Below are positions 25,579-36,722 of a stretch of 50,351 nt of DNA, one piece after another (position 1 is the first letter of the stretch; the number at the start of each line of letters is the position of its first letter). The notes below the pieces were generated by a model. The model did not search any database. It saw only the letters and a program-made list of their open reading frames with translations, and had not been told where the DNA came from. A program made the position numbers and the translations under genes. This stretch comes from Collinsella sp. Its GTDB lineage: Bacteria; Actinomycetota; Coriobacteriia; Coriobacteriales; Coriobacteriaceae. The stretch lies in assembly GCA_019424965.1 (NCBI GenBank), contig JAHYYL010000014.1, positions 1-50,351 on the forward strand, read 5' to 3'.

Positions 25579-26435
25579 TAGATGTCCTCCTCTTCCTCAT
25601 CATCGGAGCCCGAGGCGATAGCTGCCTTGGGAGCGTTTGCGAGGTCGATCTTGAGCGAAGCGATCTCATAGTTGATCAGGGCGAAGAAGCAGCCGATGCC
25701 GGCAGCGGCGATCAGGTTGCAGCCCATAACAGCGGACAGGGTGAAGCCGAAGAAGAACGTCAGAAAGTCCGTGGGCTTAGAGATGACCTGCTTGAGCAGG
25801 ATGGCGATACCGACGGTAGGCAGCAGCGAGCCGACGGTGAACAGCGTCTTCATCGCGATGCCGTCCATGGGCATGTAGGTCTTCATGAGGTCGACCATGG
25901 CGGTGCCGCCCATGGTGATGATGAACGTCGGGAGGAACGAGCAGACGATGTGACCGATCCAAGGCAGAACGTTGTTGACCAGGTAGAGCTTGTGGAGATC
26001 GCCCTTCTCGAGCCACTTCCAGCCCATGCCCTGCCACACCAGGTTGATGGTGGCGGTGCCATAGAAGAGCACAGTGCCGAGCGTGCCGACGGCGGCACCG
26101 AGGGATGCGGCCATGCCGGCAGCCTCAGCGGAGGCGGGATCGATGCCCGAGTTCTTGATGGCGAGGATCGCCAGCGGGATACCGATATAGGACACGGCGC
26201 GGACGTCGGCGGAGACGGTTCCGCCGGGGGTCACGAGAGCGATGTAGACAACCTGGATGGCAGCGCCGACGAGGATGCCCGTCTGCATATCGCCCATGAT
26301 GATGCCGACGATGAGGCCGGCGACCAGAGGACGACCCAGAGTGTAGTTGCCGATCGTCGTGCCGCCCATGCCAGGCAGTGATGCCAGGCAGGCGAACAGG
26401 CCGAACAGCGCGGCTTGGAATGCATTGATTGCCAT
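25578..26435 (-). CDS. PTS mannose/fructose/sorbose-family IIC component
   Basis: 285 residues and strongly hydrophobic. ManY-type signatures LPGMGGTTIGNYTLGRPLVA and GIIMGDMQTGILVGAAIQVV lie near the N-terminus, with further membrane segments to about residue 260. The acidic tail SGSDDEEEEDI is unusual for a membrane component. It forms the sugar-translocating part with IID. The exact sugar (mannose, GalNAc, sorbose or others) cannot be read from sequence alone. Confidence 0.93.
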   Translation of the reverse strand: MAINAFQAALFGLFACLASLPGMGGTTIGNYTLGRPLVAGLIVGIIMGDMQTGILVGAAIQVVYIALVTPGGTVSADVRAVSYIGIPLAILAIKNSGIDPASAEAAGMAASLGAAVGTLGTVLFYGTATINLVWQGMGWKWLEKGDLHKLYLVNNVLPWIGHIVCSFLPTFIITMGGTAMVDLMKTYMPMDGIAMKTLFTVGSLLPTVGIAILLKQVISKPTDFLTFFFGFTLSAVMGCNLIAAAGIGCFFALINYEIASLKIDLANAPKAAIASGSDDEEEEDI

Positions 26436-26458
26436 GCTTTCCCCTTTCTTTATTCCTC

Positions 26459-26478
26459 AGCCCCTTTCACCAAGGGCT
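26459..26478 (-). other. Intercistronic hairpin between IIB and IIC
   Basis: AGCCC (26459-26463) pairs with GGGCT (26474-26478), extendable past one bulge. It lies in the 72-nt gap between IIB and IIC and could set mRNA stability of the two halves. Confidence 0.45.
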
Positions 26479-26507
26479 GTAGATACCAAAATGCGGCTGG
26501 CGCCTAA

Positions 26508-26996
26508 CTAGAAGCCAAACTGACCGCGGAACTTGGGCCACTCACCGATGGACTTCTCCTTGATAAGGGCGAACTCGACCGTGTAGCCGGCGTTGGTGAG
26601 ATCCTCGAGCGCCTGGGCCTCTTCCTGCGTGATCGACTGGTTGTTGCCAAGCTTGGTGGTGCCGGGACGATCGTTGCAGGGACCGACGATGATGCGGTCC
26701 ATGCCGGGCTTAAAGCCAAAATCGACGAGAAGTTCCTTCATGTCGAGCGGGTTCTTGGTGATCAGGAAGTACTTGGTGTCGGACTTGAGAACCTTCTCGG
26801 AGACCTCCTTGAAGTGCTCCTTGGTCCACACGAACGTCTTCTTGCCCGAGGCACTCTTGTAGGCCTCCTTGAGCACGGGGTTGGACGCTGCAGCGTCGTT
26901 GACGGCGATAAGACCGTCGCAGGGATACTCGAGGGCCCAACGGGTAACGGTCTGTCCATGGATCATACGGTCATCAATACGGATGAACGAAATCAT
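26508..26996 (-). CDS. PTS mannose/fructose/sorbose-family IIB component
   Basis: 162 residues. It starts with the IIB-type motif FIRIDDRMIHGQTVTRW; H13 is the phosphorylation site that receives phosphate from IIA and passes it to the sugar. The rest (GLIAVNDAAASNPVLKEAY, IIVGPCNDRPGTTKLG) fits the family. Length is normal. The ATG follows AAAGGGAG. Confidence 0.93.
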   Translation of the reverse strand: MISFIRIDDRMIHGQTVTRWALEYPCDGLIAVNDAAASNPVLKEAYKSASGKKTFVWTKEHFKEVSEKVLKSDTKYFLITKNPLDMKELLVDFGFKPGMDRIIVGPCNDRPGTTKLGNNQSITQEEAQALEDLTNAGYTVEFALIKEKSIGEWPKFRGQFGF

Positions 26997-27018
26997 GCGT
27001 TCTCCCTTTCTTTATCAC

Positions 27019-27043
27019 CGGGGGTCTTTCCTCTTAACCCCCG
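27019..27043 (-). other. Intercistronic hairpin between IIA and IIB
   Basis: CGGGGGT (27019-27025) pairs perfectly with ACCCCCG (27037-27043) in the 79-nt gap. There is no T-run in the minus direction, so processing or stability is more likely than termination. Confidence 0.5.
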
Positions 27044-27075
27044 CTCCATCACGAAAATTTGGGCGGATGCGCTGC

Positions 27076-27510
27076 CTAGATGTCGTCGTCCTCGTCGTCG
27101 GCGTCATCGGTCGGGACAACGAGCTCGGACATACCGTTCTTGCCCTCCTGCAGCATCATCTGCTTGAGGGAATCCAGGTCCATGGTGGCAAGCCCCATCA
27201 TGGCGGTCATAGCCATGGGCAGATTCATACCGCCGAAGGCAATGGTGTGGGCGAGCAAACCCTTCTCGGCCAGCGTGTTCATGGCATTGGTGAGCGGCGA
27301 TCCGCCCAGGATGTCACCAAGCAGGACAACCTCGTCATCGGCGGTAACGGGAGCGAGCATCGCCTTGACGTTCTCGACATACTCGTCAGCGCCCATGCCG
27401 TCCACGAGACTCGTCGACAAGATGTTCGGGGCGTCATTGCCGAGCATCTTGAGGACACTGTGCAGTCCGGGAGCGAGCGTTCCGTGACTGACCATTACCA
27501 GATACCGCAT
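27076..27510 (-). CDS. PTS mannose/fructose/sorbose-family IIA component
   Basis: 144 residues from ATG 27510, which follows GAGAGGAG; the longer frame to 27582 has no such site. EIIA-Man fold: MRYLVMVSHGTLAPG with phosphorylation site H9, then VVLLGDILGGSPLTNAMNTL and GGMNLPMAMTAMMG. The C-terminus is a run of Asp/Glu (DDADDEDDDI), echoing the acidic IIC tail. It takes phosphate from HPr. First gene of the PTS operon, divergent from the GntR gene. Confidence 0.92.
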   Translation of the reverse strand: MRYLVMVSHGTLAPGLHSVLKMLGNDAPNILSTSLVDGMGADEYVENVKAMLAPVTADDEVVLLGDILGGSPLTNAMNTLAEKGLLAHTIAFGGMNLPMAMTAMMGLATMDLDSLKQMMLQEGKNGMSELVVPTDDADDEDDDI

Positions 27511-27594
27511 GCGGTCTCCTCTCGACCTGCCGTGTGTCGCACGGCTTTGCTTTTTGCTGAGATTATTGTTGCGCCGGGGCATGTTCGGTACAAG

Positions 27595-27650
27595 AAAAAA
27601 GTTGCGAACGGCAACTATTCATCGGTTAACGGTAGCAACTATTTTTGTGC
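27595..27650. promoter_or_regulatory. Candidate operator between the PTS operon and its GntR regulator
   Basis: GCAACTATT occurs twice, at 27611-27619 and 27635-27643. The first copy joins GTTGC to make the palindrome GTTGC-GAACG-GCAAC (27601-27615). This lies in the 308-nt divergent spacer. Recognition by the GntR protein is inferred only. The rest of the spacer is AT-rich (27650-27715) and shows nothing else clear. Confidence 0.4.
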
Positions 27651-27818
27651 CTAAATTTTTTTTTCTTCTAATTATTTTTAAAATAGCAGGTAGATTGCCT
27701 GATAAATGTTTTATGTTCCTTATGCACCATACATACCAGCAAGAATCGGGCCTGGCATCTCCGGTTTGCCCCGCAGTGTCAGACCATGTCACGTACGCCC
27801 ACGACATGGAGGTACCCC

Positions 27819-28601
27819 ATGGATATGATCTCGTTTCTCGCCTCCGAACCCTTCGACCGCAGCGGTGATACGCCGCTCTATGTCCAGCTTAAACATCGAA
27901 TCGCTCTGCTTATCGCCAGCCAGGCGTTCGACACCAAGACGCCGCTGCCACGCGAGCTCGAAATCTGTGAGCGGCTGGAGTTATCGCGCGCGACCGTGCG
28001 CCGTTGCTTCCAAGATCTCGTCATCGAGGGGCGCGTGGTGCGCAAACGTGGGCAGGGCACGTTCATCAAGCCCCAAACCTCAGCACCCGGCATCGACCTG
28101 GCCCTGAATTTCAGCGCGCGGATGCGCGAAGCGGGACGGGTTCCGAGCTCGCAGATTCTCGCCTTTTCAAGCATACCGGCCGTCCGCGGCATCGCCTCTG
28201 GGCTCAAAGTGCCCGAAGGGACACCCGTCTGGGAGATTCGCCGCCTGCGTCTCGCCAACGACAAACCCATGGAGCTCAACTACGTCTATATCCCCGTGTC
28301 ACTTTGCCCCGAGCTCACGCGCAAAGACGTGGATGGCTCGCTCTACGCCTATATCGCGGAAAAGACCGGCATCCTGCCCGCAAGCGTCGATGCCGTCTAC
28401 GAGACGGTCAACCTCGACAAGCATGAGGCGCGCCTTTTGGGACAGAACACCGGTAAGGCGGCGATGCGCATCGTGCGTTCGACCTACGACAAGACGGGAA
28501 CCCCGTTCGAGGTAGGCGTGCTCATCAGCTGCGACGGTCAGGCAAAGCTGCACGTGCACATCGCCGCCGACAAAACAACCTTCACCGCCACAGCCCAATA
28601 A
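27819..28601 (+). CDS. GntR/HutC-family regulator with UTRA sensor
   Basis: 260 residues from ATG 27819, which follows GGAGGT; an ATG at 27786 has no site. The N-terminal winged helix (PLYVQLKHRIALLIASQ, then LPRELEICERLELSRATVRR, GRVVRKRGQGTFI) is followed by a UTRA ligand domain (VPEGTPVWEIRRLRLANDKP, then YIPVSLCPEL, LISCDGQAKLHV). Such proteins usually repress adjacent sugar genes and are released by a sugar phosphate. It is transcribed away from the mannose-family PTS, so that operon is the probable target. Confidence 0.9.
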   Translation: MDMISFLASEPFDRSGDTPLYVQLKHRIALLIASQAFDTKTPLPRELEICERLELSRATVRRCFQDLVIEGRVVRKRGQGTFIKPQTSAPGIDLALNFSARMREAGRVPSSQILAFSSIPAVRGIASGLKVPEGTPVWEIRRLRLANDKPMELNYVYIPVSLCPELTRKDVDGSLYAYIAEKTGILPASVDAVYETVNLDKHEARLLGQNTGKAAMRIVRSTYDKTGTPFEVGVLISCDGQAKLHVHIAADKTTFTATAQ

Positions 28602-28610
28602 ATCCAAAAC

Positions 28611-28655
28611 GTGGGCGCCGTCGTTCAAACGAACGACGGCGCCCACACTCACTTT
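28611..28655 (+). terminator. Terminator of the GntR gene
   Basis: A 16-bp perfect stem (28611-28626 with 28631-28646, loop AAAC) is followed by a T-rich stretch, TTTCTTTTT at 28653-28661. Confidence 0.85.
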
Positions 28656-28692
28656 CTTTTTCAGCCCTAGTCATCGCGCAAAGTCCCTTCGA

Positions 28693-28816
28693 CAGTACAC
28701 GGTGCAGCCGAGTCACCGTAGGCCGGGGCGGGAGGCGGTCCTTTCTCTCGGAAAACTTCGCGAAGCCCAGTTTCCGAGAGAAAGTGTCCGCCTCCCGCCC
28801 CGGCCGGCCAGGTCAA

Positions 28817-28831
<15 letters not shown>
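28693..28831. repeat. 139-bp nested palindrome including the carB 3' end
   Basis: Three nested perfect stems: 12 bp (CAGTACACGGTG at 28693-28704 with 28820-28831), 18 bp (GGCCGGGGCGGGAGGCGG at 28721-28738 with 28788-28805) and 14 bp (28741-28754 with 28771-28784). The innermost loop is ACTTCGCGAAGCCCAG. The outer right arm is the last four codons of carB, so the left arm is an inverted copy of coding sequence. It would form a very stable structure at the carB mRNA 3' end. Confidence 0.9.
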
Positions 28832-32131
<3,300 letters not shown>

Positions 32132-32132
32132 G

Positions 32133-33572
32133 TTAGTTCTCCTCGGTCGCAGCGTTCTCGGACTCGGCGAAATTCCAGCCGGCGAGGCGGTCCTTCGCGG
32201 TGTCGATGTCCAGGTAGTTCTCCTCGCCGTCCATGAGTCGCGTAAAGGCGGTAAAGAGATAGTGGGCATCGGTGGGGCCAGGCGAAGCCTCGGGGTGGTA
32301 CTGGACCGAGAAACACGGGGCGTCGAGCAGCTGGATGCCCTCGGCGGTGCCGTCGTTGAGGTTCACATGTGTCAGGCGAATGCGACCAAAGCGCTCGTTC
32401 ATCACGACCGGCGCGATGCCGCGACGCACCCAGGCGCGCAGGTCGCCGCCGGCCGCATGCTCGGTTTCGCCGCCGGAAAGCTCCGGAATCAGTTTGCCCA
32501 GACTGGGGAACAGCAGGCCAAAGCCGTGGTTTTGCGCGGTGATCTCCACGCGACGGCTCACCAGATTCATAACCGGCTGGTTACCGCCACGGTGACCGAA
32601 TTTAAGCTTTTCCATTTGGGCGCCGCAGGCCAGGCTGATCATCTGGTGACCGAGGCAAATGCCAAAGACCGGCACCTTGCCGATCAGCTGCTGTACCTGC
32701 TCATAGGTCTCCACCACGGCATCGGGGTCGCCGGGGCCGTTGGACAAAAAGACGCCATCGGGATTCATGTTGAGCACCTGCTGGGCGGGCGTATCCCACG
32801 GCACGACGGTGAGATCGCAGCCGGCACGGACCAGGCCCTCCAGAATACCGCGCTTCACACCGCAGTCGTAGGCGACCACTTTGTGACGGGCAGGAGCGGC
32901 AGCCGCAAGCGCAAAGTCATGCGTGGCAGGCAGGTCGGCGGCCACAAACTCGTGAGGCGCGGGGCAACTTACGGTCTTGACCAGGTTCTCGCCTACCAGC
33001 GTGGGCGCAGCGGACAAGCGCTCGGCAAGCTCGTCGACGTCGAAGATCTCGGTCGAGATAATGCCCATCTTGGAACCATTGTCGCGCAGATGGCGCACCA
33101 GAGCGCGGGTGTCGATACCCTCGATAGCGACGATGCCGTGAGCGCGCAGGTACTCCGGCACGCTGACGGCCGAGCGCCAGTTAGAAGGCGTGGCGCACAT
33201 ATCGCGAACGATCATGCCGCGCATAGCCGGAGCGCTCGCAGGGCGCACGGCGTCGCCGGGGAAGGCCGACTGGACATCGGTCTCGTCGATACCGTAATTG
33301 CCGATCTGCGGATAGGTCATGGTTACAATTTGGCCGGCATAACTCGGGTCGGTCATGACCTCAAAGTAGCCCTCGAGCGAGGTGTTGAAGCAGACTTCGC
33401 CGGTCGCGGTGCCCTCGGCGCCGCATGCACGTCCATAAAAAATGGTCCCATCCTCAAGATACAGGATACAGGGACCGCAGGTGCCCTTGCTGGTTTTGGC
33501 CAGCATACGCTGGCAAAGCTCGCTGGGCGCGAAGGTGCGGGCGGCAGCGCCCGCGGTATGGTTGTTCGCCAT
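32133..33572 (-). CDS. carA: Carbamoyl-phosphate synthase small subunit, enlarged
   Basis: 479 residues from ATG 33572 (GAAGGAG upstream). This is long: CarA is usually about 360-390. The N-terminal domain begins near ILYLEDGTIFYGRACGAEG, and the class I glutaminase has the nucleophile in GICLGHQMISLACG and HPEASPGPTDA near the end. The extra length comes from about 35 N-terminal residues, an insertion of roughly 35 residues between QNHGF and RLTHVNLNDGT (about nt 32370-32515), and a C-terminal tail. Catalytic motifs are intact, so it should be active. Upstream partner of carB. Confidence 0.94.
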   Translation of the reverse strand: MANNHTAGAAARTFAPSELCQRMLAKTSKGTCGPCILYLEDGTIFYGRACGAEGTATGEVCFNTSLEGYFEVMTDPSYAGQIVTMTYPQIGNYGIDETDVQSAFPGDAVRPASAPAMRGMIVRDMCATPSNWRSAVSVPEYLRAHGIVAIEGIDTRALVRHLRDNGSKMGIISTEIFDVDELAERLSAAPTLVGENLVKTVSCPAPHEFVAADLPATHDFALAAAAPARHKVVAYDCGVKRGILEGLVRAGCDLTVVPWDTPAQQVLNMNPDGVFLSNGPGDPDAVVETYEQVQQLIGKVPVFGICLGHQMISLACGAQMEKLKFGHRGGNQPVMNLVSRRVEITAQNHGFGLLFPSLGKLIPELSGGETEHAAGGDLRAWVRRGIAPVVMNERFGRIRLTHVNLNDGTAEGIQLLDAPCFSVQYHPEASPGPTDAHYLFTAFTRLMDGEENYLDIDTAKDRLAGWNFAESENAATEEN

Positions 33573-33630
33573 AATTCTCCTTCCCGGTCTCACAGGACCG
33601 GCTTAAAGGTGTGTAGTTAGGCCTCGCGGT

Positions 33631-33722
33631 ATTGTAACCGCAAGCATGCCTCATGGCGTTAATTTCATCGAAATGTTTACGAAATGATAATTATGACTTT
33701 CTATGCATAATGATTATTTAAT
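33631..33722 (-). promoter_or_regulatory. carAB promoter region with possible ArgR-like sites
   Basis: TACAAT on the minus strand (33631-33636) is a -10 candidate. An AT-rich stretch upstream (33664-33722) holds AAATGATAATTATGACT and TATGCATAATGATTATT, which resemble imperfect ARG boxes in tandem. No PyrR-type leader or upstream attenuator was seen. ArgR control is a guess from composition. Confidence 0.3.
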
Positions 33723-33732
33723 CCCCGTCCCA

Positions 33733-33774
33733 GAAAAATTATCCCGCGTGGGCTTGTGGCTCACGCGGGATAAT
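33733..33774 (-). terminator. Terminator after the ABC exporter operon
   Basis: A 16-bp stem with one mismatch (33738-33753 with 33759-33774) is followed by TTTTT on the minus strand, 7 nt past the stop at 33781. Confidence 0.88.
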
Positions 33775-33780
33775 GGCCTC

Positions 33781-34746
33781 TTACTTTTGCTTGTCCTGTT
33801 CCAGCAGATCGGACGGTGAGCGATCGGGCTTGCCGCCGCGGAAAATCTCGCGGCCATGCAGACGATGCTCCAGGTCACGTTCGGCCTTTTCCTCGTCAAT
33901 CTTGGTCTGGCTCACCACCGGGTCCTCGATCAGCGACGAAACCGAGTTCACCTGTTTTTGAATGCGCTCGGCAATGGTGTCGTCCATGCTTACGATGCGC
34001 ATCTTCCAGTCGATACTCGTGGCGTTGGATGAGCTCTTGGTCCACACGAACGTCAAAATGGCGCTCTGATGACCCCGCGCGGGAAACATGCCAAAAAAGG
34101 AATCGTGCTGAATGTTGCTATCCTCGTCGATATAGGCGTGAACGTTATACACCACGCGGTCGATCTTATCGTTGAGCAGGGCGTTGGTCGCAAGCGCCGC
34201 GGCCTGGATCTGCCCGTTGGACAGCAGCTCGAGCTCATTGGCAGACGATGTGTCCAACACCGTCACCTCAACCGTGCCCGTGCGCTCATCGGCCTCGTCG
34301 ACGGTAAAATCGAGCGGAAACTGCGTAAAGCCGTTGCCCCACTCAAGGCCGCCCTTCAGCGCCGTCGAGACGGTATCCACCGAAACGCTCTCGGACAGGT
34401 TGGCGGTATTCAGACGGCGCATCACGCCGTAGCCAATCTGCATGCCCACGATCAGCACCAGAATACCGATGACCACGGCCATCGCGGTCTTCGTAATGGT
34501 ATGGCTCACCTGCGAGCCCGAAGGATCGTCCTCAGACAGCGGGTCGATATGTTTTGCCTGGCTCGCACGGTCCTCGCTGCGCAGCTGCGCTAGCGCCGCT
34601 TTGTCACCGCGCTTGGCCGCAGCCTCCTTCTCACGCATGCGCTCGGTTCGCTTTTTGGCAAGCGTGGGATCCAAGACGCCGGATGCATCGATTTCGGAGA
34701 ATAACTCCGTCACTTCTTCCGGAGTCAAAGGGTTCTTGTCAGCCAT
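33781..34746 (-). CDS. Single-pass membrane protein of unknown function
   Basis: 321 residues. A charged cytoplasmic head (1-85; KKRTERMREKEAAAKRGDKA) leads to one membrane segment at about 87-108 (TAMAVVIGILVLIVGMQIGY). An extracellular domain follows, with FTVDEADERTGTVEVTVLDT and RVVYNVHAYIDEDSNIQHDS. The C-terminus is charged. I recognise no family or catalytic motif. The ATG follows AGGAAG and is 19 nt after the ABC exporter stop, so the two are co-transcribed and may work together. Confidence 0.75.
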   Translation of the reverse strand: MADKNPLTPEEVTELFSEIDASGVLDPTLAKKRTERMREKEAAAKRGDKAALAQLRSEDRASQAKHIDPLSEDDPSGSQVSHTITKTAMAVVIGILVLIVGMQIGYGVMRRLNTANLSESVSVDTVSTALKGGLEWGNGFTQFPLDFTVDEADERTGTVEVTVLDTSSANELELLSNGQIQAAALATNALLNDKIDRVVYNVHAYIDEDSNIQHDSFFGMFPARGHQSAILTFVWTKSSSNATSIDWKMRIVSMDDTIAERIQKQVNSVSSLIEDPVVSQTKIDEEKAERDLEHRLHGREIFRGGKPDRSPSDLLEQDKQK

Positions 34747-34765
34747 AAACTTCCTGTCATATCAA

Positions 34766-36538
34766 TCAGTCGAGCTCGTGCGCACGCGCACCTTCGAACT
34801 GCATTCGATAGTAACGGGCATAGGTGCCGCCACGGGCGAGAAGCTCCTCGTGCGTGCCACGCTCCACAACGCGACCATGCTCAACGGTCGCAATCTCATC
34901 GGCATGCTTAATGGTCGAAAGACGATGGGCAATGATAATCGTGGTGCGGCCGCGTGCCAGCTCTTCGAGTGACTCCTGCACCGCCTCCTCGCTCTCGTTA
35001 TCCAAAGCACTCGTCGCCTCGTCCAAAATCAGGATCTTGGGGTTCTTGAGAAACACGCGCGCGATGGCAACGCGCTGTTTCTGTCCGCCCGAAAGACGGC
35101 TGCCGCGCTCGCCCACGACCGTGTCATAGCCCTGTGGAAGCGACTCGATAAAGGCATCGATGTTGGCGCGACGGGCGGCCTCGGCGATCTCTTCTGCCGT
35201 AGCGCCCGGCTTGCCGTAGGCGATGTTCTCGCCGATTGTTCCGTCAAACAGGTAGACATCCTGCTGCACCAGGCCGATAGCGCGGCGCAGGCTCTGCTGC
35301 GTCACATCGCGCACGTCCTGACCGTCGATGCTAATGGACCCAGCGGCAACGTCGTAAAAGCGCGGCAGCAGCGAACAGGTCGTCGATTTGCCACCGCCCG
35401 AAGGGCCAACCAAAGCGATGGTCTGCCCGGGCTTGATAGACAGATCCATATGGTCGATAACGGGACGCTCGTCGGCATCGCCCTCGCCCAGCTCAACATC
35501 CTCGTAGTTAAAGCACACGTCGTGATACTCCACGGCGCCGGCAGTCACCTGCAGATCCGTGGCGCCCGGCTTGTCCTGGATATCCGGCGCGGTCGAGAGT
35601 ACCTCGTCCATACGCTTAAAGCCGGCGATAGCCTTCTGATACATTTCGGCCGAATTGACGAGTGTCTCGAGCGGCGTGCAGAACAGCGAAATGTAGAGCG
35701 CGAAGGTTGCCATATCGACTGCCTGCAGCTGGCCTTGGGCAACCAGCCAACCGCCCAGCAGCACCACGATCACATAGAGCACACCCGAGAGCAGGCCATA
35801 CGTCGCGGTATAGACGCCCATGGCGTGATACATGTTCTCCTTGGACGAAAGATAGCGATTGTTGGAGGCGCGGAACTTGAAACGTTCGGTCTCCTCATTG
35901 GCAAAGCTCTTGACCACGCGCATGCCCGCCAGCGAATCCTGCAGCTGCGCATTGATGCCGCTGATCTTTTTGCGGTTGTCGCTAAAGACCTCGCGCATGC
36001 GCATGTTCTGCCAAAACATGATGACCGCAAACGCCGCCGTCACCACGGCCATGGCGAGTGCGAGCACCGGCGCGATGGTAAACAGAATCACAAACGAGCC
36101 GATGATCTCGATACCGCAGATAATGATCCATTCGGGCACGTGGTGCGCCGCCTCGCAGATATCGAACAGGTCATTGACCACGCGGCTCATCATGTCGCCC
36201 GAGCTGTTGCGATCAAAGTACGCAAAGCTAAACCGTTCGTACTGATCGAACAGGTCCTCGCGCATTTTGGACTCCATGCGCGCGCCCATCACATGACCCC
36301 AATAGCTCACAAAATAGCGGCAGGCGCAGCGGATGACATACATCAGCACCAGTCCCACCGCGATCATACCGAGCGCCTGCATAATAGCAGCCTGACCCTG
36401 AGTAAAGAGCCCGCCGGTCAGATTGCGCAAGATAATGGGGAACGCCAGGTCAATGGCGGCAAGCACCAGAGCACAAAGAGTATCAGCAACAAAAAGCCCC
36501 ATCTGGGGCTTGTAATACGAAAGAAACCTCTTAAACAT
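34766..36538 (-). CDS. ABC exporter, fused membrane and ATPase domains (MsbA/LmrA-like)
   Basis: 590 residues from ATG 36538 (MFKRFLSYYKPQ), with AAGGTG 3 nt upstream. The earlier in-frame ATG at 36637 would run through a repeat element and is rejected. Six membrane helices span about 1-310. The ATPase has Walker A GPSGGGKST, signature LSGGQKQRVAIARV, Walker B ILILDEATSALD and the switch region IAHRLSTIKHADEI. Homodimers of this type export lipids, drugs or peptides; the substrate is unknown. Its ribosome-binding site borders the structured repeat at 36546. Confidence 0.92.
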   Translation of the reverse strand: MFKRFLSYYKPQMGLFVADTLCALVLAAIDLAFPIILRNLTGGLFTQGQAAIMQALGMIAVGLVLMYVIRCACRYFVSYWGHVMGARMESKMREDLFDQYERFSFAYFDRNSSGDMMSRVVNDLFDICEAAHHVPEWIIICGIEIIGSFVILFTIAPVLALAMAVVTAAFAVIMFWQNMRMREVFSDNRKKISGINAQLQDSLAGMRVVKSFANEETERFKFRASNNRYLSSKENMYHAMGVYTATYGLLSGVLYVIVVLLGGWLVAQGQLQAVDMATFALYISLFCTPLETLVNSAEMYQKAIAGFKRMDEVLSTAPDIQDKPGATDLQVTAGAVEYHDVCFNYEDVELGEGDADERPVIDHMDLSIKPGQTIALVGPSGGGKSTTCSLLPRFYDVAAGSISIDGQDVRDVTQQSLRRAIGLVQQDVYLFDGTIGENIAYGKPGATAEEIAEAARRANIDAFIESLPQGYDTVVGERGSRLSGGQKQRVAIARVFLKNPKILILDEATSALDNESEEAVQESLEELARGRTTIIIAHRLSTIKHADEIATVEHGRVVERGTHEELLARGGTYARYYRMQFEGARAHELD

Positions 36539-36545
36539 AGTCACC

Positions 36546-36694
36546 TTACGCGGTTTTACCAAACCGCGTTTCGTCTCGACGCTGCAAGTGCTCCATTTGG
36601 ACAATCTGGCCTTCAATCGTCGGTCGCGTATATCCATACGCTTCCCTTCTCTTTTAGGCCACCTTGTCTCAAATGGAGCACTTTCGCTGACTTA
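36546..36694 (+). repeat. 149-bp structured element, copy B
   Basis: The order is the same as copy A at 6781-6930: hairpin ACGCGGTTT-TACC-AAACCGCGT, CTCGACGCTGCAA, main stem of 14 bp (36586-36599 with 36670-36683), CAATCTG and TTCAAT blocks, internal hairpin GCGTAT-ATCC-ATACGC (36626-36641), CACCTTG, then TTTCGCTGACTTA. It lies antisense to both neighbours, between the ABC exporter and the Nudix gene. Confidence 0.8.
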
Positions 36695-36722
36695 CACAAA
36701 CCTGCGGGATCATCCCCGCTCG

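Noticed and set aside
36539..36637. N-terminal extension of the ABC exporter
   Set aside because: The extension would translate the structured repeat; the ATG at 36538 has its own ribosome-binding site and begins at the normal family N-terminus.
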